NCBI RefSeq assembly: GCF_041320595.1
Contig: NZ_CP166625.1
Coordinates: 1,127,501-1,191,500, forward strand
Origin: Pleomorphomonas sp. PLEO
GTDB lineage: Bacteria; Pseudomonadota; Alphaproteobacteria; Rhizobiales; Pleomorphomonadaceae
Length of the DNA stretch: 64,000 nucleotides
Reading direction: 5' to 3'
The notes under the pieces were generated by a model. It worked only from the letters and a program-made list of their open reading frames with translations. It was not told the DNA's origin and did no database searches. The first letter of the stretch is position 1. The number at the start of each line of letters is the position of its first letter. Made by a program: the position numbers and the translations under genes. Shown piece after piece: positions 11,828 through 21,960 of the stretch.

Positions 11828-12799
11828 TTGCCCGAGGTTACTCCGCTTTCGCTTTCCGGCTATGTCATCGATGTTCATTATGTCGGCGGTGTGCCGACTT
11901 TCATCACAGGCGACGGCGCCATCGCGCTGGGCACGGCTGGCCGCGTGGTGAAGCCGCACGCCGGTGGTATTCTCGCCTCGGTTCTGGCCGTCGATGGCAA
12001 GTCGGTGATCACTGGTGGCGACGACGGCAAGGTGATGCGCACCACCGCCGATGGCACGAGCACGCTGATCGCCGAACGTGGCCGCAAGTGGATCGACGTG
12101 GTGGCCGCCGGGCCGGGCGGCGCCGTTGCCTTCGCCTCGGGGCGGACCGTGGTGGTGATCGACGGAACTGGCAAGGTGCACGAGCTTGAGCGGCCGCGCG
12201 CTGCCCTCGGCCTCACCTTCTTTCCCAAAGGCCTCAGATTGGCCATTGCCGGCTACAACGGCGTCGGCCTGTGGTTCCCCGGGACCGCCGCGCCGGTGCA
12301 GGAGCTCGAATGGAAGGGCTCGCATATCGCGGTGACGCTGTCCCCGGATGGCGCCAACGTCGTCACCTCCATGCAGGAGATGGCGCTGCACGGCTGGCGT
12401 CTCAGGGATGGCCAGCACATGCGCATGTCCGGATATCCGGCCAAGGTGAAGTCGATGTCCTGGTCGGTCAAGGGACGGTATCTTGCCTCGTCCGGGGCCG
12501 GCGTCTCGGTCCTCTGGCCGTTCTTCCACAAGGACGGACCGATGGGCCAGCGGCCGCTGGAACTGGGCGGCCGGCAGGAGCTGGTGACCCGTGTCGCTTG
12601 CCACCCCATGGAGGAGATCGCAGCCCTCGGCTATGACGACGGCATGATCCTGCTCAGCCGCTTCTCCGACCGTGAAGAAGTGTTGCTCGCTCGCCCGAAT
12701 GGCGCGCCGGTGTCGGCGCTGGCCTGGAGCGCCAACGGCCTCGAGCTGGCCTTCGGCTGCGAGAGCGGCGCCGCCGGCCTGGTCGACCTGACACTCTGA
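11828..12799 (+). CDS. WD40-repeat beta-propeller protein
   Basis: About 323 residues of repeated beta-blade units, with degenerate WD40 motifs such as SVITGGDDGKVM, VTLSPDGANVVTSM, SWSVKGRYLASSGAGVSVLW and AWSANGLELAFGCESGAAG. No signal peptide is seen, so it is probably cytoplasmic. The start is taken as TTG 11828 (MPEVTPLSLSG) with CGGAG upstream; the frame extends to 11762 but those residues look unrelated to the fold. WD40 proteins are usually binding platforms; the partner is unknown. It follows the CobW-type GTPase gene by about 200 bp, and its TGA overlaps the ATG of the next gene by one base, implying translational coupling. Confidence 0.85.
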   Translation: MPEVTPLSLSGYVIDVHYVGGVPTFITGDGAIALGTAGRVVKPHAGGILASVLAVDGKSVITGGDDGKVMRTTADGTSTLIAERGRKWIDVVAAGPGGAVAFASGRTVVVIDGTGKVHELERPRAALGLTFFPKGLRLAIAGYNGVGLWFPGTAAPVQELEWKGSHIAVTLSPDGANVVTSMQEMALHGWRLRDGQHMRMSGYPAKVKSMSWSVKGRYLASSGAGVSVLWPFFHKDGPMGQRPLELGGRQELVTRVACHPMEEIAALGYDDGMILLSRFSDREEVLLARPNGAPVSALAWSANGLELAFGCESGAAGLVDLTL

Positions 12800-13929
12800 T
12801 GACCGCGCTTCGATCCCTTCCCTCTGGCCGCACGACACCGGGCGAACAGCACGACCTCGATGCCGCCTACGCGGCGCTCGCCACCAGCGAGCGGCTGTTG
12901 CCCATCAAGGTTCCCGCCTTCTATCAGCGCAAGCTTGACGAGGAGGCGGCGGCGCTCGGCCATACCGAGGGGCCGCTCCACCGCATGGTCCGGCCGACGC
13001 GCGAGCGCTTCGGCGCGCCCACCGGCGGCGAGGTGCCGGACTGGGTCGACGATCGTTCCAACATGCCGGTGCCCGGTTCGCAGGCGATCATCCATAAATA
13101 CGCCGACCGCGTCTTGTTCATGCCGACGTCGATCTGTGCCGGCCATTGCCAATACTGCTTCCGACAGGACGTCCTGACCGACGCCCACGCCGAGGGCGGC
13201 GACCTCAAGGGTCTTGCCGCCGAGATGGGCCGGTTGACGGCCTATCTTGGTACGCGGCCGGAGGTATCGGAAGTCGTGCTGTCGGGCGGCGATCCGCTGA
13301 CGCTGTCGATGCGCGACCTCGGCTTGGTGCTCGCCGGCATTCGCTCCGTGCCGACCATCCGGTCGATCCGCCTACACACGCGCACGCCGGCCTTCGCGCC
13401 GAAGGTATTCGCCGACGACCGGAAACTTGATCTCCTGGCCGAGGCCGACGTGCGGCTGGTGCTGCACTTCGCCCACCCTTACGAGATCTGCGGCGAGGTG
13501 GGCGACGTGCTGGACCGGCTCGATCGGCACCGCATCCGCCTCTACAACCATTTTCCGCTGCTGCGCGGCGTCAACGATCATCGCGACGTGCTGGCGCGGC
13601 TGATCGAGACGCTCGACGACCACCGGGTTCGCACGCTCTCGGTCTATGTGCCGGAGCCGATCCGCCATTCGGCCCCCTTCCGGGTGACGCTCGATCGCTT
13701 CTTCGCGCTGCAGGACGAACTCACCGCCACGACGCCGAGCTGGATCAACGCCATCCGCTTCACTCTCGACAGTCCGGTCGGCAAGGTTCGGCGCGAGCAT
13801 ATCGTGGCGCGCGACCGGGCGACCGGCCTCGTCACCTTCGAGAAGGCGGGAAAGCGCTTCGTCTTCCCCGACTTTCCTGAGGAGCTCGACGTTCCCGGCG
13901 CGCGCGACACCCTGCTCTGGAAGGGTTGA
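12799..13929 (+). CDS. Lysine-2,3-aminomutase-like radical SAM/PLP enzyme
   Basis: 376 residues. The radical SAM cluster motif CAGHCQYCF is at 113-121 (CxxxCxxC), preceded by the family block YADRVLFMPTSIC. SGGDPLTLS, RLHTRTPAFAP and the C-terminal SPVGKV lysine (about K329, expected to bind PLP) are typical of the KamA/EpmB family. Such enzymes move an amino group from C2 to C3 of lysine or a relative. The C-terminal zinc-binding cysteines of clostridial KamA are absent: no Cys follows the lysine. The substrate is unproven; EpmB-type modification of EF-P would need EpmA, not present here. ATG 12799 overlaps the WD40 stop, so the two are co-translated. Confidence 0.9.
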   Translation: MTALRSLPSGRTTPGEQHDLDAAYAALATSERLLPIKVPAFYQRKLDEEAAALGHTEGPLHRMVRPTRERFGAPTGGEVPDWVDDRSNMPVPGSQAIIHKYADRVLFMPTSICAGHCQYCFRQDVLTDAHAEGGDLKGLAAEMGRLTAYLGTRPEVSEVVLSGGDPLTLSMRDLGLVLAGIRSVPTIRSIRLHTRTPAFAPKVFADDRKLDLLAEADVRLVLHFAHPYEICGEVGDVLDRLDRHRIRLYNHFPLLRGVNDHRDVLARLIETLDDHRVRTLSVYVPEPIRHSAPFRVTLDRFFALQDELTATTPSWINAIRFTLDSPVGKVRREHIVARDRATGLVTFEKAGKRFVFPDFPEELDVPGARDTLLWKG

Positions 13930-14307
13930 TCAAGCCGCGACCGGCAGGAACAGCAGCACCGCGAACAGGATGGCGCCCGAGAGCGCCAGGAAGGACGCGG
14001 CGACGACCAGCGGCTCGAAGCTCGGGTAGCCGTTGAGCAGTAGTGCCAGCGAGGGGAACATCACCACGGCGGCGATCGTGTTGAGCGCCCAGAGGATCTT
14101 GGGCAGGCGGCCAGTGCTCTTCAGCGGGTTGAGAGCGAAGAAGATGCCATAGATCGACATCAGCACGAAACCGATCAGGTTGAGATGGGCGTGAGCCCCG
14201 GTAGCGGCATGGTTGCCGCTCGCCGACATGTAGATGCCGAAGAGCATGCCGACGATCAGTAAGATGGCGGCGGTACGAAAGAACAACAGCGAAATGGAAT
14301 TACTCAA
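13930..14307 (-). CDS. Small membrane protein with a TGAHAHLNLIGFV motif
   Basis: About 125 residues with four likely membrane helices. The second helix carries the histidine motif TGAHAHLNLIGFVLMSIYG, recalling short proteins related to the first helices of haem-copper oxidase subunit I. I do not recognise an established function. The start is taken as TTG 14307 with GGGGG just upstream; the open frame extends to 14421 with Arg-rich residues that do not look real. It is convergent with the aminomutase gene, with no gap between the two stops. Confidence 0.7.
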   Translation of the reverse strand: MSNSISLLFFRTAAILLIVGMLFGIYMSASGNHAATGAHAHLNLIGFVLMSIYGIFFALNPLKSTGRLPKILWALNTIAAVVMFPSLALLLNGYPSFEPLVVAASFLALSGAILFAVLLFLPVAA

Positions 14308-14612
14308 AATGGCCCCCGTCGGCAAAAGCCGATCGACGTGGATCGACCGTTTGCTCCAATCTTTTGATTTTACAGATACTCGGCTGCCCGAAGCCCCCCG
14401 GCGTCGGGCGCGGATACGCATGCCGGCAAACGGCCGGTCAGGATAAGCATACTACATTATACGTAGAAATATAGTGGGTCTGTAACGTTCGTAACCGACC
14501 GTCGCTCATGAAGCGTTCGCCGGTCCGATGGACGCATCGGACTATCAAGCGAACGCTACAGGCCAGTTGTTCGGGGCGCTACTTGAGCGCCCCGGACCGG
14601 CAAAGCCTCCCG

Positions 14613-16043
14613 TCAACGGACGAGAATATTGCGGAAGCTCCAGGGGTTGCTTTCGTCGATATCCTCGGGGAAGAAGCCCGGCCGGCCGGCAAGCGGCGTC
14701 CAGTCGGTGTAATAGCCCTTGACCGGTCCGAGATAGGGCATCTGCACTTCAAGGCAGCGTTTGTGATCCATCTCGTCGGTCTCGACGATGCCGGCCGTGG
14801 GGTTTTCGAGCGCCCACACCATGCCGGCCAGTACCGCCGACGTAACCTGCAGACCGGTGGCGTTCTGGTAGGGGGCCAGCTTGCGCGCCTCTTCGATGGT
14901 CAGCTGAGAGCCGTACCAGTAGGCGTTCTTGCCATGGCCATAGAGCAGCACGCCGAGTTCGTCGGCGCCGTCGATGATCTTGTCCTCGGACAGCACCTCT
15001 GTCGTCGTCTGCACCTGGCCGCCGCCGCCGAACATCTCGTGCAGGGAGAGCACCGCGATGTTGGCCGGGTGATAGGCGTAGTGGCAGGTCGGCCGATATT
15101 CGGGATAGGTGCCTTCGCCGACCGTGTAATAGTCGGCGATGGAGATCGCCTCGTTATGGGTGACGAGGAAGCCGAACTGAGAGCCCGGCGTTGGGCACCA
15201 GGTTCGGACGCGGGTGTTGGCGCCGGCCTGGAGAAGATAGATCGCCGCCTGGCAGCCGCCATCATGGCGACGTGCGGTCTCCGGCTCCCAGGTCTCGCCG
15301 GTGCCCCAGCCCAGTTCGGCCGGCTGCAGGCCTTCCGACACGAAACCATCCACCGACCAGGTGTTGCGGAAGACATCCATCGAATGGGGAATCAGCGTGC
15401 GCTGGGTGTCGCGTTCGGCAATGTGGATGCCCTTGACGCCCACGGTCTGCATCAGCCTCGCCCATTCCTCGCGGTTTTGTGGGTGCTTGAAGGCGATACC
15501 CATGTCATTGGCGAGGTTTTCGAGCGCGACCTTGACGAACCAGGACACCATGCCGGGGTTAGCGCCGCAGCAGGAAACAGCGGTGGTGCCGCCTGGATTC
15601 TGTCGTTTCTCGGTTCGTACCGCTTCGCGCAGCCAGTAGTTGGTGCGGTGGGCCGGCTCGACTTCCTTGTCGAAGTAGAAGCCCTCCCAGGGCTCGGTAA
15701 CGGTGTCGATGTAGAGCGCGCCGATTTCCCGGCACAGCTTTATGATGTCGAGCGAACCGGTGTCGACCGAGAGGTTGACGCAGAAACCCTGCCCGCCGCC
15801 GACGGTCAGCAGCGGCGTCAGAATGTCGCGATAGTTGTCGATGGTAATCTTCGCCTGGATGAAGCGAATGCCGTGATAGGCGAGGATATCCTTGCTGGAG
15901 TCGCTCGGGTCGATGACGACGAAGCGCGATCGGTCGAATTCAAGATGCCGCTCGATGAGCGGCAACGTACCGCGTCCGATGGAGCCAAAACCGATCATGA
16001 CAATGGGACCGGTGATCGTGCCATGCACGGGCGATGAATTCAT
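14613..16043 (-). CDS. hss: Homospermidine synthase
   Basis: 476 residues, essentially the length of the characterised Blastochloris enzyme (477). It uses NAD to join two putrescines (or putrescine and spermidine) into sym-homospermidine. An N-terminal Rossmann motif VMIGFGSIGRGTLP (about 15-28) is followed by conserved VNLSVDTGSLDI, DTVTEPWEGFY, SCCGANPGMVSWF and HEMFGGGGQVQTTTEV segments. ATG 16043 has GGAGAGG upstream. It is monocistronic, with the 285-bp gap to hemH upstream. It pairs functionally with the ornithine decarboxylase at 25625. Confidence 0.96.
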   Translation of the reverse strand: MNSSPVHGTITGPIVMIGFGSIGRGTLPLIERHLEFDRSRFVVIDPSDSSKDILAYHGIRFIQAKITIDNYRDILTPLLTVGGGQGFCVNLSVDTGSLDIIKLCREIGALYIDTVTEPWEGFYFDKEVEPAHRTNYWLREAVRTEKRQNPGGTTAVSCCGANPGMVSWFVKVALENLANDMGIAFKHPQNREEWARLMQTVGVKGIHIAERDTQRTLIPHSMDVFRNTWSVDGFVSEGLQPAELGWGTGETWEPETARRHDGGCQAAIYLLQAGANTRVRTWCPTPGSQFGFLVTHNEAISIADYYTVGEGTYPEYRPTCHYAYHPANIAVLSLHEMFGGGGQVQTTTEVLSEDKIIDGADELGVLLYGHGKNAYWYGSQLTIEEARKLAPYQNATGLQVTSAVLAGMVWALENPTAGIVETDEMDHKRCLEVQMPYLGPVKGYYTDWTPLAGRPGFFPEDIDESNPWSFRNILVR

Positions 16044-16328
16044 TCAAACCTCTCCTGTCGCGGCACCCCTGGTGCCGGAAGATCTCCGCGTCTTTCAGGT
16101 CAACGGGAATAGCTAATAAAGGGTGAAACGGCGGCGCCTGTACCTTCCATGCCGTTCCCTCGACACATTAGAGCATGCCGGCAACAAGTTTTCTAGTCGC
16201 ACTCGCAACGGAAATGCCAAAGTTCGACATCCGGCCTTTCTCTGAAAAGCCGGGTAATAGTCGCTTAAAGTAAGGTTGTGCCGCGCAGTGAACTTCGCGA
16301 ACGCTAAGAAAACCCGCAATCGTCCCGA

Positions 16329-17342
16329 TCAAAACCAGCCTTGAAGTTCGCGGCGGACCACGTGTTCAATGACCACCATGCCGTCATCGCCATCGTTGAG
16401 GCAGGGTATGCGGGCGAAGTTGACACCGCCGTTCTGCCGGAAGATGTCGGCATTCTCGACCCCGATCTCCTCGATGGTCTCCAGACAGTCGGCGACGAAG
16501 CCCGGTGTCAGGACGGCAAGCGACTTGACGCCGGATTGCGCCAGCGCCTCTACGGTCTTGTCGGTGTAGGGCTGGAGCCATTCCTCTGGTCCGAACCGCG
16601 ACTGGAAGGTGATGCGAAGACGGTCTTCGCTCCAACCGAGGCGCTCGCGGAGAAGGCGGGCCGTCTTTTGGCAATGACAGTAATAGGGGTCGCCCTTGGC
16701 AAAATAGCTCTTGGGTATGCCGTGGAAGGAGGCGAGCACCACCTCCGGCTCGAAGGACAGCGTCGATAGATGCTCCTCGACCGAGCGGGCGAGAGCGTCG
16801 ATGTAGACGGGGTCGTCGTGATAGGGCGGCACGGTGCGCAGCGCCGGCTGCCAGCGCTTGGTGAGAAGATGGGCGAAGGCCTTGTCGTTGACGGTGGCCG
16901 TCGTGGCGGCGGCATATTGGGGATAGAGCGGGTAGATGAGGATGCGTTCGCAGCCCGCCGCCTGCAAGGCGTCGAGACGGGAGGCGATTGATGGATTGCC
17001 GTAGCGCATCGCCCAGTCGACGACGACACCCTCTCCAAGGCGGGCCGAAAGCTTCTCCGCCTGCGAGCGCGTGTAGGTGCGCAAGGGGCTTTCGTCGCGC
17101 TCGCGGTTCCAGATGGTTTCGTAGTCGCGGCCCTTCTTTTGCGGCCGCGTGTTGAGAATGATGCCGTAGAGCACGGGGTACCAGATCAGGCGCGAGGTTT
17201 CGATCACCCGCCGGTCGCTCAGGAACTCTTCAAGATAACGACGCATCGAGCGTCGGTCTGTGCCATCGGGCGTGCCGAGGTTGACGAGCAGGACGCCAAC
17301 TTTGCCATGGGGAATCCTGGGGTGATCGGTCGGCAGCGGCAT
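16329..17342 (-). CDS. hemH: Ferrochelatase
   Basis: 337 residues. It inserts Fe2+ into protoporphyrin IX, the last step of haem synthesis, at the inner membrane. The signature SFHGIPKSY contains the catalytic histidine, followed by GDPYYCHCQKTA; the conserved glutamate region is FVADCLETIEEIG. The N-terminal GVLLVNLGTPDG is typical of the family. ATG 17342 is the only good start, although its ribosome site (CCGAG) is weak. A candidate iron control element lies 23 bp upstream (separate entry). The gene stands alone on its strand. Confidence 0.97.
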   Translation of the reverse strand: MPLPTDHPRIPHGKVGVLLVNLGTPDGTDRRSMRRYLEEFLSDRRVIETSRLIWYPVLYGIILNTRPQKKGRDYETIWNRERDESPLRTYTRSQAEKLSARLGEGVVVDWAMRYGNPSIASRLDALQAAGCERILIYPLYPQYAAATTATVNDKAFAHLLTKRWQPALRTVPPYHDDPVYIDALARSVEEHLSTLSFEPEVVLASFHGIPKSYFAKGDPYYCHCQKTARLLRERLGWSEDRLRITFQSRFGPEEWLQPYTDKTVEALAQSGVKSLAVLTPGFVADCLETIEEIGVENADIFRQNGGVNFARIPCLNDGDDGMVVIEHVVRRELQGWF

Positions 17343-17364
17343 CTCGGCTCAATCCGTCTGTAAG

Positions 17365-17381
17365 TTTAGAGTCTTTCTAGC
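17365..17381 (-). promoter_or_regulatory. Candidate Irr-type ICE box upstream of hemH
   Basis: The 17-nt segment TTTAGAGTCTTTCTAGC is an imperfect dyad close to the rhizobial iron control element (TTTAGAA..TTCTAAA), 23 bp from the hemH start. In alphaproteobacteria Irr binds such sites and lowers haem-gene expression when iron is scarce. The match is partial and the assignment is inference. Confidence 0.4.
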
Positions 17382-17614
17382 GGAAACCGGTCTGGTGCGC
17401 GAGCCCAGCTTCGTACCTAGCGAGGCGGTCGCATCGCTTACAGGTCTTGGAGAAAATCCGCCAAGACCATATAGGTATTGCGTATTCCCTGCGGGTTGCT
17501 TGTGTTTCTTGCCGAAAATGAGCTATTGAAGCCCGGCTTCCGCGGAAAACGCGGTGGGTTGGCTCTGATGACGATCGCACTTACGGGGAATGGCGGCCAT
17601 CCGGCCGGGGGAAG

Positions 17615-18157
17615 ATGATGCGAGGCTTGCTCAAGGTGTGCGCGGCGATCGACGTTTTGAATGTCGGCGTCAATTATTTCGCTCGCTGGTTGGTGTTGGC
17701 GGCCATTCTGCTGTCGGCTGGCAATGCCATCGTCCGCAAGGTCTTCAACTACTCGTCCAACTCACTCCTTGAGGGACAGTGGTACCTGTTTTCGGCGGTG
17801 TTTCTGCTCTGCGCCGGCTATACGCTTTTGAAGGGCGAGCACGTCCGGATCGACATCGTCGCTTCGCATCTGAGCCGGCGGACCCAGGTGATCATCGACA
17901 TTGTCGGCACGCTGTTGTTCCTGCTGCCGTTCACCGCGGCGGCCATCTGGCTCAGCTGGCCGCAGGTGGTGTCCAAGATGGTGAGCGGCGAGGTGTCGTC
18001 GAGCGCCGGCGGCCTGCCGCTGTGGCCGGCCTGGATATTGATCCCCGTCGGCTTTTCGCTGCTCGGTCTGCAAGGGGTGAGCGAGATCATCAAGCGCATC
18101 GCCTTCCTGACGGGCGATGGACCGGATCCGTTGCCGACTCACGGATCCCAAATCTGA
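17615..18157 (+). CDS. TRAP transporter small permease subunit (DctQ family)
   Basis: 180 residues with four membrane helices, the DctQ fold and size. The conserved loop EGQWYLFSAVFLLCAGYTLLKGEHVRIDI spans helices two and three. It forms the membrane complex with the large DctM subunit encoded 19 nt downstream. Start ATG 17615 (or the adjacent ATG 17618) has GGGGGAAG upstream. The 272-bp gap before it is shared with divergent hemH and must hold its promoter. The substrate follows from the binding protein at 19796-20902, which is encoded convergently. Confidence 0.92.
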   Translation: MMRGLLKVCAAIDVLNVGVNYFARWLVLAAILLSAGNAIVRKVFNYSSNSLLEGQWYLFSAVFLLCAGYTLLKGEHVRIDIVASHLSRRTQVIIDIVGTLLFLLPFTAAAIWLSWPQVVSKMVSGEVSSSAGGLPLWPAWILIPVGFSLLGLQGVSEIIKRIAFLTGDGPDPLPTHGSQI

Positions 18158-18176
18158 CCGACGAGGACTGCTTGCC

Positions 18177-19726
18177 ATGACCGCCTTCCTCGTCGCCAAC
18201 CTCGCGCCGATCATGTTCGGCTCGATGCTGCTGTTCCTGCTGATCGGCTATCCCGTAGCCTTCGCGCTGGCTGCGTGTGGCTTCGGCTTTGGCTTGATCG
18301 GCATCGAACTCGGCCTGTTGTCGCCCAACCTATTCCAGGCGATCCCCGATCGCGTCTGGTCGATCATGAGCAACGACACGCTGCTCGCCATCCCGTTCTT
18401 CACCTTCATGGGGTTGGTGCTGGAGCGGTCGGGCATGGCGGAAGATCTGCTCGACACCATCGGCCAGCTGTTCGGGCCGATCCGCGGCGGCCTCGCCTAC
18501 GCGGTGATCTTCGTCGGCGCGTTGCTCGCAGCCACCACCGGCGTCGTTGCCGCGTCGGTGATCGCCATGGGGCTCATCTCGCTGCCGATCATGCTGCGTT
18601 ACGGCTATGACCGCCGCATCGCCTCGGGCGTCATCGCCGCCTCGGGCACGCTCGCCCAGATCATCCCGCCGAGCCTGGTGCTGATCGTGCTGGCCGACCA
18701 GCTCGGCCAGTCGGTGGGCGATATGTATAAGGGCGCGCTCTATCCGAGCCTGATCCTCACCGCCCTCTACGCGCTGTTTGTTTTCGTCGTCTCCATTATT
18801 CGGCCCAACTGGGTGCCGGCCCTGCCGCCGGAGGCGCGAACGCTGCGCGGCTGGCGCCTCCTCGCTAGGGTGCTGACATCGCTGGTGCCGCCGCTGGTGC
18901 TGGTCTTCCTGGTGCTGGGTACCATCTTCATCGGTGTTGCGACGCCGACCGAGGGGGTGCCATGGGGTCGGTCGGCGCGCTGCTGCTCGCCATCGTCAAC
19001 CGCCGCCTCACCTTCACCATGGTGGTGCAGGCGCTGGAGCAGACGGCCAAGCTGTCCGCCTTCTGCATGTTCGTGCTGCTCGGCGCCCGCGTCTTTTCGC
19101 TGACCTTCTACGGCATCAACGGTCATCTCTGGGTGGAGAGCCTGCTGGCCGGCCTGCCGGGCGGCGAAGTGGGCTTTCTGATCGTCGTCAACCTCCTGGT
19201 GTTTTTCCTCGCCTTCTTCCTCGATTATTTCGAGCTGGCCTTCATCATCATCCCGCTCTTGGCGCCGGTTGCCGACAAGCTGGGCATCGATCTCGTGTGG
19301 TTCGGCGTGCTCCTGGGCGTCAACATGCAGACGTCCTTCATGCACCCGCCGTTCGGCTTCGCGCTGTTCTTCCTGCGTTCGGTGGCGCCGAATCACCCTT
19401 ACGTCGACAAGATCTCCGGCCAGAGGACGGCGCCGGTTACCTCGTCGCAGATCTATCTGGGCGCCATCCCCTTCGTCTTCATCCAGGTGCTGATGGTGGC
19501 GCTGGTCATCCTGTTCCCGGGCATGGTGACGCACTACAAGGGCGATCGCCCGGCGGTGAACCTCGACAACGTCAAGATCGACATCATGGCGCCGGCACCG
19601 GCGGCTCCGGCTTTTGGCGCACCGGGAGCGGGGGGCAGCCCGTTCGGAACACCGGCCGCGCCCTCGTTCGGGGCGCCAGCGCCGTCCTTTGGGGCTCCCG
19701 CGCCGGACTTTGGCGCCAAGCCCTGA
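18177..19726 (+). pseudogene. TRAP transporter large permease subunit (DctM), frameshifted
   Basis: A DctM protein of about 12 membrane helices, split between two frames. The first frame reads well from ATG 18177 to GTIFIGVATPTEG at about 18956. The second continues with GALLLAIVNRRLTFTMVVQALEQTAK and runs to 19726. The join is the run GGGGG at 18953-18957; one more G would give the family sequence TPTEGGAMGSVGA in a single frame of 516 residues. All other parts look intact, so this is a recent lesion, an assembly error or a slippage site. The C terminus is odd: about 45 residues of low complexity with FGAPAP-type repeats. A strong terminator follows at 19744. Confidence 0.88.
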
Positions 19727-19743
19727 TGCGGACCGAAAAGCGA

Positions 19744-19774
19744 AAGGCCGGCGGATCGCTCCGCCGGCCTTTTG
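19744..19774. terminator. Bidirectional terminator between dctM and dctP
   Basis: AAGGCCGGCGGA (19744-19755) pairs perfectly with TCCGCCGGCCTT (19760-19771) over a TCGC loop. T-rich bases follow on the plus strand and A-rich bases precede it, so it can stop both convergent genes. Confidence 0.85.
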
Positions 19775-19795
19775 CTTTGTGCGATGCGCGCCGGC

Positions 19796-20920
<1,125 letters not shown>

Positions 20921-21190
20921 CTATTTCATGCCCCGCTTGACGCGACGGCATCGCTTAAATTCCAACGCCGCTCAGCTTCCGAAGGGAGGCCGGAACCGGC
21001 GCGCGCGGCATTAAAAACGGAAAATTCGGCATCACGCAATTAGGTGATGCTACAATCCTGCAAACTTTTCCGAAAGTTGCGCAAAATCGTCATGCGTGGC
21101 AGCCTGGCCAAAACTCAGGCAACAATGTGTCTCCCGCTTATCCGGACAATCGGCTAACAAGGTTGGGTTCTCAACGCTTCGGATCCATTC

Positions 21191-21937
21191 ATGACTGCTC
21201 CCGTCGTTCTCTTCACAGCCGATACCCGTGATTTTGACGGCTACACTTGGCACTGCGCGCCCACCACCTACCTCGAGGCTGTGCTCGGGGTGTCGGGCGG
21301 CCTGCCGGTGATCCTGTCGGCCTTCGGACCGCGCCTCGACCTCGACGCCGTTCTCGATAGGGTCGATGGCGTCGTCGCCACGGGATCGAGAACCAATGTC
21401 CATCCGTCGCATTATGGCGTAGCGGCGACCGAGGCGATGGGCCCCTATGATGAAGTGCGCGATGCAACCAGCTTGCCGCTGATCCGGCGGGCGATCGAGC
21501 GCGGCGTTCCGCTGCTCTGCATCTGTCGCGGCTTGCAGGAACTCAACGTGGCGCTCGGCGGATCGCTCGCCTCCGATGTTCAGGATCTGCCGGATCGCAT
21601 GGACCATCGCCATCCCGACGTTGCCGACATGGACGGCAAGTTTGCCATCCGCCATGGCGTGACGATCGCCGCTGGCGGCTGCCTTGGCCGCATCGTCGAG
21701 GGGGAGATACAGGTGAACTCGCTGCACCGGCAGGCGGTGGCGCGGCTTTCCGACCGTCTCGCCGTCGAGGCGACGGCGCCGGATGGCACCATCGAGGCGG
21801 TGTCGGTGAAGGGAGCCGCTGGCTTCACGCTGGGTGTTCAGTGGCACCCCGAATACTGGGGCGCGACCGACGGTCCGTCGAAGGCCATCCTCGAAGCCTT
21901 TGGCGCGGCAATCGCCGCCGAAGCCGCCAAACGCTAA
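21191..21937 (+). CDS. Class I glutamine amidotransferase-type hydrolase (PuuD-like)
   Basis: 248 residues of the peptidase C26 family. The nucleophile elbow is LLCICRGLQE (Cys 112), and the His-Glu pair lies in GVQWHPEYWG (about 218-224), so the triad is complete. PuuD members hydrolyse gamma-glutamyl-GABA in putrescine breakdown. No other puu gene is nearby, so the actual substrate is unproven. The ATG lies after a 288-bp gap shared with divergent dctP. It is convergent with the nickel/cobalt permease gene, with only 23 bp between stops. Confidence 0.85.
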   Translation: MTAPVVLFTADTRDFDGYTWHCAPTTYLEAVLGVSGGLPVILSAFGPRLDLDAVLDRVDGVVATGSRTNVHPSHYGVAATEAMGPYDEVRDATSLPLIRRAIERGVPLLCICRGLQELNVALGGSLASDVQDLPDRMDHRHPDVADMDGKFAIRHGVTIAAGGCLGRIVEGEIQVNSLHRQAVARLSDRLAVEATAPDGTIEAVSVKGAAGFTLGVQWHPEYWGATDGPSKAILEAFGAAIAAEAAKR

Positions 21938-21960
21938 GCGGTCTCTCCAAGGGGTCGAGA

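Noticed and set aside
14573-14593. Hairpin GGGGCGCT/AGCGCCCC downstream of homospermidine synthase
   Set aside because: Good stem but no T run on the relevant strand; not called as a terminator.
14508-16037. 509-codon plus-strand frame opposite homospermidine synthase
   Set aside because: Antisense shadow of a full-length, well-conserved enzyme.
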